The translations under genes were made by a program, and so were the position numbers. Below the pieces are notes generated by a model, which saw only the letters and a list, made by a program, of their open reading frames with translations, had not been told where the DNA came from and did not search any database. From the NCBI GenBank assembly GCA_963753245.1, contig CAVWBK010000009.1, positions 62,001 through 126,000 on the forward strand: a DNA stretch of 64,000 bases, read 5' to 3'. Shown here piece after piece: positions 33,913-42,881 of the stretch. The first letter of the stretch is position 1; each line of letters starts with the position of its first letter. This DNA comes from VRUE01 sp963753245. GTDB taxonomy: Bacteria; Actinomycetota; Thermoleophilia; Solirubrobacterales; 70-9.

Positions 33913-34542
33913 CGGGTCTGCGGCGGCGAAGCTACGGACCAGCTCGACGATCTCGGCGGGGGCCTTCTCGGGGGAGCCTGAGTCAAAAGGCGGGTCGGGG
34001 TCATACTCGATGCCGAGCTGCACGGCCTGGGCGACCTCGGGCCCGACCTCCTGGGCGACGAGGTGCAGTGCCATGTCGATCCCCGCCGTGACCCCGGCGG
34101 CGGTGATCAGCTTGCCGTCCTCAACGAAGCGCCCACCGACCGGGTCGGCGCCGTATCTGCGCAGGGCGTCGAGGTAGAGCCAGTTCGAGGTGGCGCGCTT
34201 TCCCTCCAGCAGCCCGGCGGCGCCGAGAACCAGCGAGCCGGTGCAGACCGAGGTCGTCCATTTCGTGGTGGCGTCGATCCGCCCCAGCCAAGAGAGGAGC
34301 CCCTCCTCGGCGAGCAGCGGCCGGTTGCCGACCCCGCCCGGGACGAGCAGGATGTCGGCCGAGTCGACCTCTTCGACGCTCAGGTCGGCGATCAGACCGA
34401 GCCCGCCTTCGGCGCGGATCTCCCCCTTGCGCTGGGCGGCGAAGTGAACCTCCCAGTCGGGCACGTTGCGCATCACTTCGTAGGGTCCGACCGCGTCCTG
34501 AGCGGCCAGCTGGTCAAAGAGGAGGATCACGATTTTGGTCAT
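33889..34542 (-). CDS. DJ-1/PfpI-family protein (isonitrile hydratase-like)
   Basis: ATG 34542 gives MTKIVILLFDQL; a longer frame upstream lacks a ribosome site. 217 residues with the flavodoxin-like DJ-1 fold, the Glu of the active-site region in VGPYEVM, and the nucleophile elbow SVCTGSLVLGAAGLL containing the reactive Cys. TSNWLYLDALRRYGA resembles isonitrile hydratase and GlxA-type relatives. It is divergent from a GlxA-type regulator that has the same domain; such pairs usually mean the regulator controls the enzyme. Confidence 0.88.
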   Translation of the reverse strand: MTKIVILLFDQLAAQDAVGPYEVMRNVPDWEVHFAAQRKGEIRAEGGLGLIADLSVEEVDSADILLVPGGVGNRPLLAEEGLLSWLGRIDATTKWTTSVCTGSLVLGAAGLLEGKRATSNWLYLDALRRYGADPVGGRFVEDGKLITAAGVTAGIDMALHLVAQEVGPEVAQAVQLGIEYDPDPPFDSGSPEKAPAEIVELVRSFAAADPLLAPSGD

Positions 34543-34612
34543 TGTTCGATCCTGATCGGCGGCGGCGAGGAGCGCCAGAGGCAGGAATGCCAATGTTCGA
34601 TAGATTTCTGCC

Positions 34613-35590
34613 ATGCACCGTGTGGTCGGTCTCTGCCTCGATGGCGTGGTCGCCTTTGACCTGGCGACGCCGGCCCAGGCCTTCAGCTGTGCCAGCGGGC
34701 CCGCGGGCGAGCCGCTCTATGAGTTCTCGAGCTGTTCGGCGGGCGGCCGTGAGGTCGCCTCGACGACGGGCTTTGCGATCGCCCCGCGCCAGGATCTCGG
34801 CGCCTTGGCGCAGGCCGAGACGATCGTCGTCCCCGGCTACGCGACGATCTTCGAGCCGCCGCCGCCGCCACTTGCCGCGGCGCTGTCGGAGGCGGCGGGG
34901 AGGGGCGCGCGGGTGATCTCGGTCTGCACCGGTGCCTTCGCACTCGCTCACGCCGGCCTGCTCGATGGCCGTCGCGCAACCACCCACTGGGGCTGGGCGG
35001 ACGAGCTCGCGGCGCGCTTCCCGCGGGTCGAGGTCGACGTCGCGGCGCTCTATGTCGATGCCGGCCAGGTGATGACCTCGGCCGGCCTGAGTGCCGGCAT
35101 CGATCTCTGTCTGCACGTGATCCGCAAGGACTTCGGCGCCGCCGTGGGCGCCGAGGTCGCCCGCCGCATGGTCGCCGCGCCCCATCGCGAGGGCGCTCAG
35201 GCGCAGTTCATCGAGCGCCCCGAGGCGGAGTCGCTCGGCTCGCTTGAGCCCACCCGGCGCTGGGCCGCAGAGCGTCTCGCCGAACCGCTCGACGTCGCCG
35301 CGATGGCCCGCCACGCAGCCGTCAGCCCGCGCACCTTCGCCCGGCGCTTTCGCGCGGAGACGGGCACGACACCGCTGCAGTGGCTGCTCACCCGGCGGGT
35401 GCTGGAGGCGCGGCGCCTGCTCGAGGAGAGTGACCTCTCGGTCGAGGCGATCGCCTGGCAGGCGGGGTTTGGCGGTGCGGCCTCGCTGCGCGATCACTTC
35501 CGGCGCGCCACCGAGACGACGCCGAGCGCCTACCGGCGGGCGTTCAGGCCAGGCCGGGCCGAGCCGGCTCGACTAGCATCGCGGGCGTGA
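34613..35590 (+). CDS. GlxA-type AraC-family transcriptional regulator
   Basis: A 325-residue protein with an N-terminal DJ-1/PfpI-like sensor domain (VCTGAFALAHAGLLDGRRAT) and a C-terminal AraC helix-turn-helix pair (MARHAAVSPRTFARRFRAE, then IAWQAGFGGAASLRDHFRR). It should activate nearby genes in response to a small metabolite bound by the sensor. Its start is 70 bp from the divergent DJ-1 gene, and it overlaps the next gene by GTGA. Confidence 0.92.
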   Translation: MHRVVGLCLDGVVAFDLATPAQAFSCASGPAGEPLYEFSSCSAGGREVASTTGFAIAPRQDLGALAQAETIVVPGYATIFEPPPPPLAAALSEAAGRGARVISVCTGAFALAHAGLLDGRRATTHWGWADELAARFPRVEVDVAALYVDAGQVMTSAGLSAGIDLCLHVIRKDFGAAVGAEVARRMVAAPHREGAQAQFIERPEAESLGSLEPTRRWAAERLAEPLDVAAMARHAAVSPRTFARRFRAETGTTPLQWLLTRRVLEARRLLEESDLSVEAIAWQAGFGGAASLRDHFRRATETTPSAYRRAFRPGRAEPARLASRA

Positions 35591-36054
35591 GCCGCCGCGA
35601 TCAGATCAAGCTCAGCGAAGCGGAGCTGCGCGAGCTGCTGGGCGCCGAGCGAATCGCCGTCATTTCCAGTCTCGGACCCCGTGGCTGGCCGCACTCTATG
35701 CCGCTGTGGTACGTGCCGCGTGAGGGCGAGGTCTGGATCTGGACCTACGCCAAGTCGCAGAAGGTCCGCAACCTCGAACGTGACCCGCGGGCGACGATTC
35801 TGGTCGAGACCGGCCACGAGTACGGCGAGCTGCGCGGGGCGATGATCGAAGCCGAGGCGCAGATCCACCGCGACTTCGAGACGGTGATCGGTTTTGCGCA
35901 GGAGCTGACCCTCCGCTACGCGGCGGGGATCTCATCGGTCGAGGGCGACGCCAAGGCGGCCCTGGAGGCGCAGGCCCCAAAGCGGGTCGCGATCCAGTTC
36001 AAGCCACGGCGCACCGCGACCTGGGATCACCGCAAGCTCGGCGGTACCTACTGA
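35587..36054 (+). CDS. Pyridoxamine 5'-phosphate oxidase-fold, probably F420-dependent reductase
   Basis: A GTG-started 155-residue split-barrel protein, overlapping the regulator by four bases. AVISSLGPRGWPHSMPLWYV and TYAKSQKVRNLERDPRATILVE are the flavin/F420-binding hallmarks of the PPOX family, which is expanded in actinobacteria that make coenzyme F420. It would reduce a small organic substrate in the cytoplasm. Confidence 0.85.
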   Translation: MSRRDQIKLSEAELRELLGAERIAVISSLGPRGWPHSMPLWYVPREGEVWIWTYAKSQKVRNLERDPRATILVETGHEYGELRGAMIEAEAQIHRDFETVIGFAQELTLRYAAGISSVEGDAKAALEAQAPKRVAIQFKPRRTATWDHRKLGGTY

Positions 36055-36088
36055 ACCAGCAGTTTGCTTCGCTAGCTTTCCGGATTCG

Positions 36089-37270
36089 ATGAGACGCCGA
36101 TCGACGATCGTCACGCTGTCCCTCGCCTGCCTTGGTTTGATCGCGGTGGGCTCGAGCACGAGCAGCGCCGCGCCGCCACTGCCGGTCGCCCCAGCCGGTT
36201 TCTTCGGCATCGCGCCGCAGTTGGCGATGACCCAACGCGACGCCGAATACATGGCCGCGGGCGGGATCACCAGCGTCCGCCTGCCGGTGATCTGGTCCTC
36301 GATCCAGCCCACCCGCAGGGGCGGCTACAACTGGGCCGGGCTCGACGAAGGCGTGGCGATCGCCGCCCGCGCCGGGATCCGCGTCCTACCCTTCTTCTAT
36401 GGCACCCCGCGCTGGCTCGCCCCGAAGCCGACGACGCTGCCGATCGACACAGCCGCGCGGCGCCAGGCCTGGACCGAATTTCTTCGCGCCGCGGTCAAGC
36501 GCTACGGCCCGCGGGGGGAATTCTGGCGCGAACACGCCAAACTCGGACCCGGGCCCCAATATGAAGTCGGACCCGGGCCCCAATATGAAGTCGGACCCGG
36601 ACCTCAGCGTGAGTCGCCGCTGCCCAAGCTCCCGATCCGCAGCTGGCAGATCTGGAACGAGGCCAATTTCTTTTACTTCTCGCTGCCGGTCTCGCCGACC
36701 CGTTACGCGAAATTGGTGAAGATCTCAAGCGAAACGATCAAATCCGTCGATCCGGGCGCCAAGGTGATCCTCACCGGCCTCTTCGCAAAACCGACGGCGA
36801 GCGGGGTCCGTGGGATGCCGGCCAGCAAGTTCCTCGAAATCCTCTTCCGGGTGCCCGGAATAAAGTCGCGCTTTGACGGGATCGCCCTGCATCCCTACGC
36901 GGTGGACACCGAAACACTCGAAGAATATGTCGAGGCCTTCCACCAGGTCACGGTCGAAAACCACGACCGGGTCCCGCTCTACATCACCGAGATGGGCTGG
37001 GGATCGCAGAACGACTTCAACAAGGTCGCCTTCGAGCAGGGAATCGAGGGCCAGGTGCGCGAGTTGCGCGACGCCTACACCTACCTGATCGAGAACAGCC
37101 GCCGGCTCGACCTAAAGCAGGTCTACTGGTTCTCCTGGAAGGACAACGCGCAGATTCCCGATTGCAACTTCTGCGACTCGGTCGGCCTCTTTCGTGAAGG
37201 CAAGAGCTTCAGGCCCAAGCCCGCCTGGCGCGCCTTCGTCGCCTTCAGCGGCGGCAGCCTGCGTCCTTGA
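36089..37270 (+). CDS. Secreted glycoside hydrolase, clan GH-A (GH5/GH39-like)
   Basis: A 393-residue secreted enzyme with a signal peptide (residues 1-28) and a TIM-barrel. GGITSVRLPVIWSSIQP is typical of the first strands, SWQIWNEANFF holds the acid/base Glu, and YITEMGWGS the nucleophile Glu. It resembles PslG-type glycosidases found in exopolysaccharide loci. An in-frame insertion of GPGPQYEV repeats lies before the acid/base strand. The stop overlaps the next gene (TTGA), so it heads the polysaccharide island. Confidence 0.87.
   Translation: MRRRSTIVTLSLACLGLIAVGSSTSSAAPPLPVAPAGFFGIAPQLAMTQRDAEYMAAGGITSVRLPVIWSSIQPTRRGGYNWAGLDEGVAIAARAGIRVLPFFYGTPRWLAPKPTTLPIDTAARRQAWTEFLRAAVKRYGPRGEFWREHAKLGPGPQYEVGPGPQYEVGPGPQRESPLPKLPIRSWQIWNEANFFYFSLPVSPTRYAKLVKISSETIKSVDPGAKVILTGLFAKPTASGVRGMPASKFLEILFRVPGIKSRFDGIALHPYAVDTETLEEYVEAFHQVTVENHDRVPLYITEMGWGSQNDFNKVAFEQGIEGQVRELRDAYTYLIENSRRLDLKQVYWFSWKDNAQIPDCNFCDSVGLFREGKSFRPKPAWRAFVAFSGGSLRP
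36543..36613 (+). repeat. 24-bp in-frame tandem repeat within the glycosidase gene
   Basis: Two perfect 24-bp units (36543-36566 and 36567-36590) and a third degenerate one (36591-36613) encode GPGPQYEV, GPGPQYEV, GPGPQRES. The repeat sits on a predicted surface loop and keeps the frame. Confidence 0.9.
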
Positions 37271-37828
37271 AGTCACTCGATCGCTACCTGCGCGAGGTGC
37301 GGATCGCGAAGGCGCGGGCCTTCGTCAGGCCTGGTGATGTGGTGGTGGATGTCGGCTGCGCCGATGGTGCGATGTTCGATCGACTGGGGGCGACGATCTC
37401 CCATGGCTATGGGATCGACCCGAGCCTGACCGAGCAGCGCGAGGGCCCCGGATATGAGCTCTATCCGGGCGCCTTTCCCGACGATCTGCCGCCCCTGCAC
37501 TGCGATGTGATCACGATGCTGGCTGTTCTCGAGCACATCCCCACTGCGGCCCAGGTGGCGCTGGGGGAGGCCTGCCACGCGCTGCTGAACCCGGGCGGAA
37601 GGGTCGTGATCACCGTGCCCTCACCGCGGGTCGATCAGATCCTCGCCGTGCTCGCCAGGCTGCGTCTGATCGATGGCATGAAGGTGGAGGAGCACTACGG
37701 TTTTGAGCCGGCGCGCACCGCGGGTCCTATTCGGCCCGCCGCGTTTCCGAGTCCTGCGCCACGCTCGCTTCCAGCTCGGGCTCAATAACCTCTTCGTCTT
37801 CGAACGCCAGGAGCCGAGTTCGCCCTGA
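37267..37828 (+). CDS. Class I SAM methyltransferase with C-terminal frame change
   Basis: TTG start overlapping the glycosidase stop. VVVDVGCADGAMFDRLGA is the SAM loop, MLAVLEHI motif and LLNPGGRVVITVPSP follow. The directly open frame ends at 37788 in a Pro/Ala-rich stretch. Shifting frame near 37725 gives LFGPPRFRVLRHARFQLGLN and a terminal FVFERQEP, the usual end of this methyltransferase type, stopping at 37828. Probably acts on a glycan or lipid-linked sugar. Confidence 0.78.
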
Positions 37829-37832
37829 GCAT

Positions 37833-39017
37833 CTATCGCGGCGCCGGCCGCCGTGAGTGCTCGATGCCGAGGATCGAGAGGAAGAAGCTGCCGAGCACGG
37901 TCTGCACCCCGAGCATCAACATCGTCGCCGAGGGGATGACGACGCGCAGCGTTTCGCGGTAATCGAGTTCATGGAAGCCGCGACCGCCCCAGATCACGAT
38001 CGCGATCAGCGCCAGGATCAGTCCGCCGAGAATCAGCGCTGCACCGCAGATCAGGCCGACCTCGAGGTTGATCCGGCCCATCGCCCGCTCCAGCCAGGAC
38101 TTGGCGGGGATGAAGCCGGCGATCATCGCGTAGACGCGGGCGAAGACCGAGAAGAGAATCGCCTGATAGCCGACCACCGTCATCGCGCTCGCGTAGACCA
38201 TCGTGTGGACGTCGAGGCCGACCCCGAAGACATCGAGGGTCCCGGGCAAGAGGGCGACCATCATCGCGAAGCCGATCACCATCAGCGCCAATCCCGGGTA
38301 AAAGAAGAGCCAGCGGGGGCTGAAGAGGAGGAGGAAGCGCAGGTGGCGCCAGCCGTCGCGCCAGGGGTTTAGGTGGGGCTTTCGGGAGCGCAGCGCCGGT
38401 GAGAGCGTGGTCGGCACCTCCGAGATCGCCAGCTCGTTGAGGGTCGCCTTGACGACCATCTCGCTGGCCAGCTCCATGCCGTCGCTTTGCAGGTCGAGGG
38501 TCGGCAGGATCTCGGCGCGGAAGGCGCGCAGGCCGCAGTGGAAATCACCGATCTCGCTGGGGAAGAAGAGGCGCCCGATGAAGCTCAGCGCCGGATTGCC
38601 GAGGTAGCGGTTGAGCGCGGGCATCGCGCCCTTGGCGATCCCGCCGGCGAAGCGGTTGCCCATCACCAGCTGATCGCCCGCGCGAAGCCGCTCGATGAAG
38701 GGGGCGATCGCGGAGAAGTCATAGCTCGCGTCGGCGTCGCCCATCACGATCAAGCGCCCGCGAGCCGCCGCGAAGCCGCCCATCAGGGCGGCGCCGTAGC
38801 CCCTGCGCGCCACCTCGATGACCCGCGCACCGAGCTGGCGGGCGATCTCCTGGGAGCCATCGTCGCTGCCGTTGTCGGCGATCACGATCTCCCCCGCCGC
38901 GCCGGCACTGGCGAGGCCCGCCCGCGCCATCTCGATGCAGCGGCCGATCGACTCCGCCTCGTTTAAGCAGGGCATGACGACCGAGACCTCCGGGTTCTCC
39001 ACGCTGGCGACGCGCAT
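37833..39017 (-). CDS. Membrane-anchored family 2 glycosyltransferase (polyprenol-phosphate type)
   Basis: ATG 39017 overlaps the previous gene's stop (TGATG). 394 residues: a GT-A domain with VVMPCLNEAESIGRCIE, IADNGSDDGSQEIA and the metal motif MGDADASYDF, then several hydrophobic helices from about residue 225 on. This layout matches GtrB/dolichyl-phosphate-glucose synthases, which load a sugar on undecaprenyl phosphate for the membrane glycosyltransferase encoded by its operon partner. Confidence 0.9.
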   Translation of the reverse strand: MRVASVENPEVSVVMPCLNEAESIGRCIEMARAGLASAGAAGEIVIADNGSDDGSQEIARQLGARVIEVARRGYGAALMGGFAAARGRLIVMGDADASYDFSAIAPFIERLRAGDQLVMGNRFAGGIAKGAMPALNRYLGNPALSFIGRLFFPSEIGDFHCGLRAFRAEILPTLDLQSDGMELASEMVVKATLNELAISEVPTTLSPALRSRKPHLNPWRDGWRHLRFLLLFSPRWLFFYPGLALMVIGFAMMVALLPGTLDVFGVGLDVHTMVYASAMTVVGYQAILFSVFARVYAMIAGFIPAKSWLERAMGRINLEVGLICGAALILGGLILALIAIVIWGGRGFHELDYRETLRVVIPSATMLMLGVQTVLGSFFLSILGIEHSRRPAPR

Positions 39018-40597
39018 CACGCAGAGGCGGGGGGTGCGTGGCCCCAGGGCCAGCGGCGGCAGAAGGAGATGCGATAGAGCGCCAGCCCGGCGGCCACCGA
39101 GACGAAGAGAATGATCGCCGCCAGCCCGCAGGCCAGCCACTTGTAGCGGGGGGCCGCGGACCACCAGAAGTCGAGCGGCATCCTCGGCTTCGGGTCGGAG
39201 AAGTTGACGCTGTGGGCCTGACCCTCAAATGGGGTGTAGGAGACCGTCAATCCGCCGCCGCCGAGCGGTTCGAGCAGCTGCGAGGAGATAAGGCCCTCGG
39301 TCTGGATCAACAGCGGCGAGAGCTCGGGGATCCAGCGAAAAGCATCGTCGCCGTAGGGGATTCGGCTCAGCGGTACGCCTTCGCGGTCGCGGAGAATCGG
39401 GACGCCGGTCAGGGCCCGCACCACGGGCAGGTACTGGGTGTAGCTGACCGCGACCCCGACCAGCTGGACCGCGATCGCCAGCGCCGCGACCCCGCCCAGC
39501 ACCCGGCGCCGCAGGTGGGAATCGGCCCACCAGGCGATCGGTACCAGCAGGGTCCAGGCGGCGGGGACGATGTAGCGCGGGCCCCAGACCTCATCGCCCC
39601 AGTACTTCGAGGCCGCCGAGACCGCCGTCAGCGCCACGAAGAAGAGCGCCAGCGCCGCCGTCAGCGAGCGGTCCGCCCGCCACAGGCGCGGCACGCCGAG
39701 CACGCCGAGGACGACCAGCGGACTGTAGAAGACAAGGCCTTTGCCGGGGCTGAAGAGGAGGCCGAGGAAGTTGAGCGGGGCGCTCAGCGTCAGCGAGGAT
39801 TCGGTGTAGCCGAAGTTGGTGATCCCGCCGAAGCGGTAGTTGTTGTACCAGGCGATCGCGACGATCCAGAGCAACACAGGCGCCGCCGCCGCCGCGCAGA
39901 GCCGCAGGCGCCGGGCGCGCTCGGCGGAGGCGAAGGCGGGCCAGAGCAGAATCGCGATCGGGACGATTGCGATCAACGCGTAGGGCTTGGTCGCCATCGC
40001 TGCGCCGGTGGCGAGCCCGGTCAACCCCCAGCTCAGCAGCGAGGGCGATTTCCGTGCCCAGACCCCGAGGGCGAAGCTGGCGATCATCAGGGTCATAAAG
40101 GTCGTCTCCATGCCGATCTTCGAGTAGGGCCAGGCGATGCTGGCGACGACGAAGAGGAAGGAGATCACCGTCGCCCAGCGCAGCGAGCGGCGGGTCATGA
40201 AGACCAGGGCGAAGAGCGCCGCGGCGCCGAGCGCGGCCATGAACGGATTGAAGAACCAGAGGAAGGCGAACCCGTTCGGGTAGGCGCTGAAGTAGCCGAA
40301 GGTGTCGTCGGCGAGGTGGCCGAGGGCGAAGAACGGCGCCTCCAACAGCGGCTGCGGCAAGCCGGTGCGGGCGTAGAGGTGTCCGTCCCGCCCCACGGTC
40401 TGGGCGACCAAGGGCAGCGGCGAGGCTTCGTCGTCACGCAGGTGGCCTTCGAGCACGAGTCCCTCGGTGACGGCGCCGGTCTCGGGCTCATAGCCGGTCA
40501 ACGGCGCGGTCGTCACGGCGAAGAGGCCGAAGGAGGAGACGAAGACCAGTAGCCCGGCCAACAGCGGGCGGTTGAGGGCGGTGATGCGGCGGCGCAT
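39017..40597 (-). CDS. Polytopic GT-C-fold glycosyltransferase (ArnT/PMT-like)
   Basis: 526 residues with at least ten hydrophobic segments. The first outer loop has LTGYEPETGAV with acidic residues near where GT-C catalytic Asp/Glu lie. Later EVWGPRYIVPAAWTLLVPIA resembles the C-terminal part of mannosyltransferases. It would use a polyprenyl-phosphate sugar from the coupled GT2 to glycosylate an external acceptor. Divergent from the epimerase gene with 78 bp between starts. Confidence 0.82.
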   Translation of the reverse strand: MRRRITALNRPLLAGLLVFVSSFGLFAVTTAPLTGYEPETGAVTEGLVLEGHLRDDEASPLPLVAQTVGRDGHLYARTGLPQPLLEAPFFALGHLADDTFGYFSAYPNGFAFLWFFNPFMAALGAAALFALVFMTRRSLRWATVISFLFVVASIAWPYSKIGMETTFMTLMIASFALGVWARKSPSLLSWGLTGLATGAAMATKPYALIAIVPIAILLWPAFASAERARRLRLCAAAAAPVLLWIVAIAWYNNYRFGGITNFGYTESSLTLSAPLNFLGLLFSPGKGLVFYSPLVVLGVLGVPRLWRADRSLTAALALFFVALTAVSAASKYWGDEVWGPRYIVPAAWTLLVPIAWWADSHLRRRVLGGVAALAIAVQLVGVAVSYTQYLPVVRALTGVPILRDREGVPLSRIPYGDDAFRWIPELSPLLIQTEGLISSQLLEPLGGGGLTVSYTPFEGQAHSVNFSDPKPRMPLDFWWSAAPRYKWLACGLAAIILFVSVAAGLALYRISFCRRWPWGHAPPASA

Positions 40598-40675
40598 TGC
40601 GTCGATCCTTTCAGTTGGATCGTGCGGAGGTTGCGGCCGCTCGCGGGAGCCGGTCCGATAGCGTCAGGGGCGAGG

Positions 40676-41767
40676 ATGAATCGTCTGCTGATCACCGGCG
40701 GCGCCGGATTCGTGGGCTCCAATCTGGCCGTCTCGCTGGCCGGGAGGCACCCGGACTGGGAGATTCTCGCCCTCGACAACCTCTACCGACGGGGGTCTGA
40801 GTTGAACCTACCCCGACTGCAGAGCGCCGGGGTCGAGTTCCTCGAGGGCGACGTGCGCGAGCCGGCCGATCTCAAGCGCCTGCCGGTGCTCTCCGCCCTG
40901 ATCGAGTGCTCAGCCGAGCCGTCGGTGATGAGCGGGGTCGACGGCGACACCGCCTACCTGGTGGAAACGAATCTGACCGGCGCCTACAACTGCCTCGAGC
41001 TGGCCCGCCGCGATGGCGCCTTCCTGGTTTTCCTCTCGACCAGCCGCGTTTACCCAGTAGCCGCCCAGGTCGGGCTCGCCCTCGAGGAGACGCCGAGCCG
41101 CTTTGAGATCGCCGCCCAACAGAGCGTGGCGGGCGTCTCGCCGGAGGGGATCACCGAGAAATTCCCGCTCGATGGCTCCCGCACCCTCTACGGGGCGACC
41201 AAGCTCGCCGCCGAGCACCTGATCGAGGAGTACCGCTGCGGCCTGGGGGTGCCGGCCGTGATCGACCGCTGTGGGGTGATCGCCGGGCCCTGGCAGATGG
41301 GAAAAGTCGACCAGGGGGTATTCACCCACTGGATGCTCGCCCACCACTTCGGCAATCCGCTCTCCTACATCGGCTTCGGCGGCGAGGGCAAGCAGGTCCG
41401 CGACCTGCTCCACGTCGAGGACCTGGTTGACCTGGTCGAGCGCCAGCTGCTTGACACCGAGGCCTGGAACGGTCGCACTGTCAATGTCGGCGGCGGTCGC
41501 GAGGTAAGCCTCTCGCTGCGGGAGACGACCGAGATCTGCCGGCGGCTCTCGGGTCGCGAGGTCCCGATCGAGCCGGTCGCCGAGACCCGGGTCGGGGACG
41601 TGCCCGTATACCTTTCCGATTGCGGGAAGCTCTTCGGGCTGGATCAGTGGCGTCCGCGGCGCGGCGCCGAGCAGGTGTTGACCGACATCCACCAGTGGGT
41701 GGTCTCAGACGAGGAGCGGATCGCCGAGGCGCTCAAAATCAATGCCACCGCGGCGGGAAGGGATTAG
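40676..41767 (+). CDS. NAD-dependent sugar epimerase/dehydratase (CDP-paratose 2-epimerase-like)
   Basis: ATG 40676 follows GGGGCGAGG. A 363-residue extended SDR: ITGGAGFVGSNLA is the NAD loop, the Tyr-Lys pair is in RTLYGATKLAAEHL, and FGGEGKQVRDLLHVEDLVDL is the substrate-end motif seen in CDP-tyvelose/paratose epimerases. It should act on a nucleotide sugar in the cytoplasm. It is 6 bp from a second enzyme of the same family. Confidence 0.85.
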   Translation: MNRLLITGGAGFVGSNLAVSLAGRHPDWEILALDNLYRRGSELNLPRLQSAGVEFLEGDVREPADLKRLPVLSALIECSAEPSVMSGVDGDTAYLVETNLTGAYNCLELARRDGAFLVFLSTSRVYPVAAQVGLALEETPSRFEIAAQQSVAGVSPEGITEKFPLDGSRTLYGATKLAAEHLIEEYRCGLGVPAVIDRCGVIAGPWQMGKVDQGVFTHWMLAHHFGNPLSYIGFGGEGKQVRDLLHVEDLVDLVERQLLDTEAWNGRTVNVGGGREVSLSLRETTEICRRLSGREVPIEPVAETRVGDVPVYLSDCGKLFGLDQWRPRRGAEQVLTDIHQWVVSDEERIAEALKINATAAGRD

Positions 41768-41773
41768 GCACAG

Positions 41774-42881
41774 ATGCCGGTTGCGATCATCACGGGTTCG
41801 GGGGGGCTGATCGGCTCCGAGGCGGTCGGCCATTTCATCGCCGAGGGCTTCGATGTGGTCGGGATCGAGAACGACATGCGAGCCCGTTTCTTCGGCCCCG
41901 AGGCCTCAACGGCGCATGTGACCGAGCGGCTGCGCTCCGCCCACCCCGAGCTGCGCGTCGAAGCGGTCGACATCCGCGACGCCGGGGCGATCGAGCGAAT
42001 TTTCGCCGAGCACGGGGGCGACACCGAGCTTGTCATCCACACCGCCGCGCAGCCCTCACATGATTGGGCGGCGAAGGAGCCGCAGACCGACTTCGGGGTC
42101 AACGCCAATGGAACACTCAACCTGCTCGAGGCGGCACGGGCCCACTGCCCAGATGCGCCCTTCATCTTCTGCTCGACCAACAAGGTTTACGGCGATACGC
42201 CGAACCGGATGCCGCTCGAGGAGCAGGAGCTGCGACTGGAGCTGCCCGAGTCCCATCGCTACTACCGCGGCATCGACACCTCGATGTCGATCGATCACTC
42301 GACCCACTCGTTGTTTGGGGTTTCCAAGGTCGCGGCGGACCTTCTCGTTCAGGAGTACGGGCGCTACTTCGAGATGCCCACGGCCTGCTTTCGCGGTGGT
42401 TGCCTGACCGGACCCCAGCACGCCGGCGCCCAGCTGCACGGCTTCCTCGCCTACCTGATGAAGTGCACCGCCACCGCCACCCCCTACACGGTCTTCGGCT
42501 ACGGCGGAAAACAGGTCCGCGACAACATCCACTGCTCGGATCTGATCGCCGCCTTCGCCGCCTTCCATGCCGCGCCGCGTCGCGCCGCGGTCTACAACAT
42601 CGGTGGCGGGCGTTTCAGCAACTGTTCGATGCTGGAGGCGATCGAGGTCTGCGAGCGGATTGCCGGGCGCGAGCTCGAGCTGGGAGCTGGGGGAGGAGCC
42701 GCGGATCGGGGATCACCGCTGGTGGATCTCGGACCTGGCGCCCTTTGAAGCCGATTACCCGGATTGGCAGCCCCACTACAGGGTCGAGGACATCCTGAAG
42801 GAGATGTTACGAGCAGAACGTCGAGCGCTGGGCGGTCGCCGCGAGCATGAAGCTTTCCGTGGTGATGCCGGCCCAAAATGA
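41774..42881 (+). CDS. CDP-tyvelose/paratose 2-epimerase-like SDR, C-terminus frameshifted
   Basis: The frame is clean for about 300 residues: ITGSGGLIGSEAV (NAD loop), CSTNKVYGDTPNRMPLEE, the catalytic region HSLFGVSKVAADLL and FGYGGKQVRDNIHCSDLI. These are strong RfbE hallmarks. Near 42680 the direct frame runs into a short nonsense tail ending at 42748. The next frame carries the true end, WELGEEPRIGDHRWWISDLA and YPDWQPHYRVEDIL, and stops at 42881 unless another indel restores an earlier stop. It overlaps the next glycosyltransferase start. Confidence 0.83.

Noticed and set aside
39038..40552. 504-codon plus-strand open frame opposite the GT-C gene
   Set aside because: It is a low-complexity Asp/Arg/Glu/Gly shadow of a high-GC coding strand; the minus-strand frame has clear transmembrane structure.
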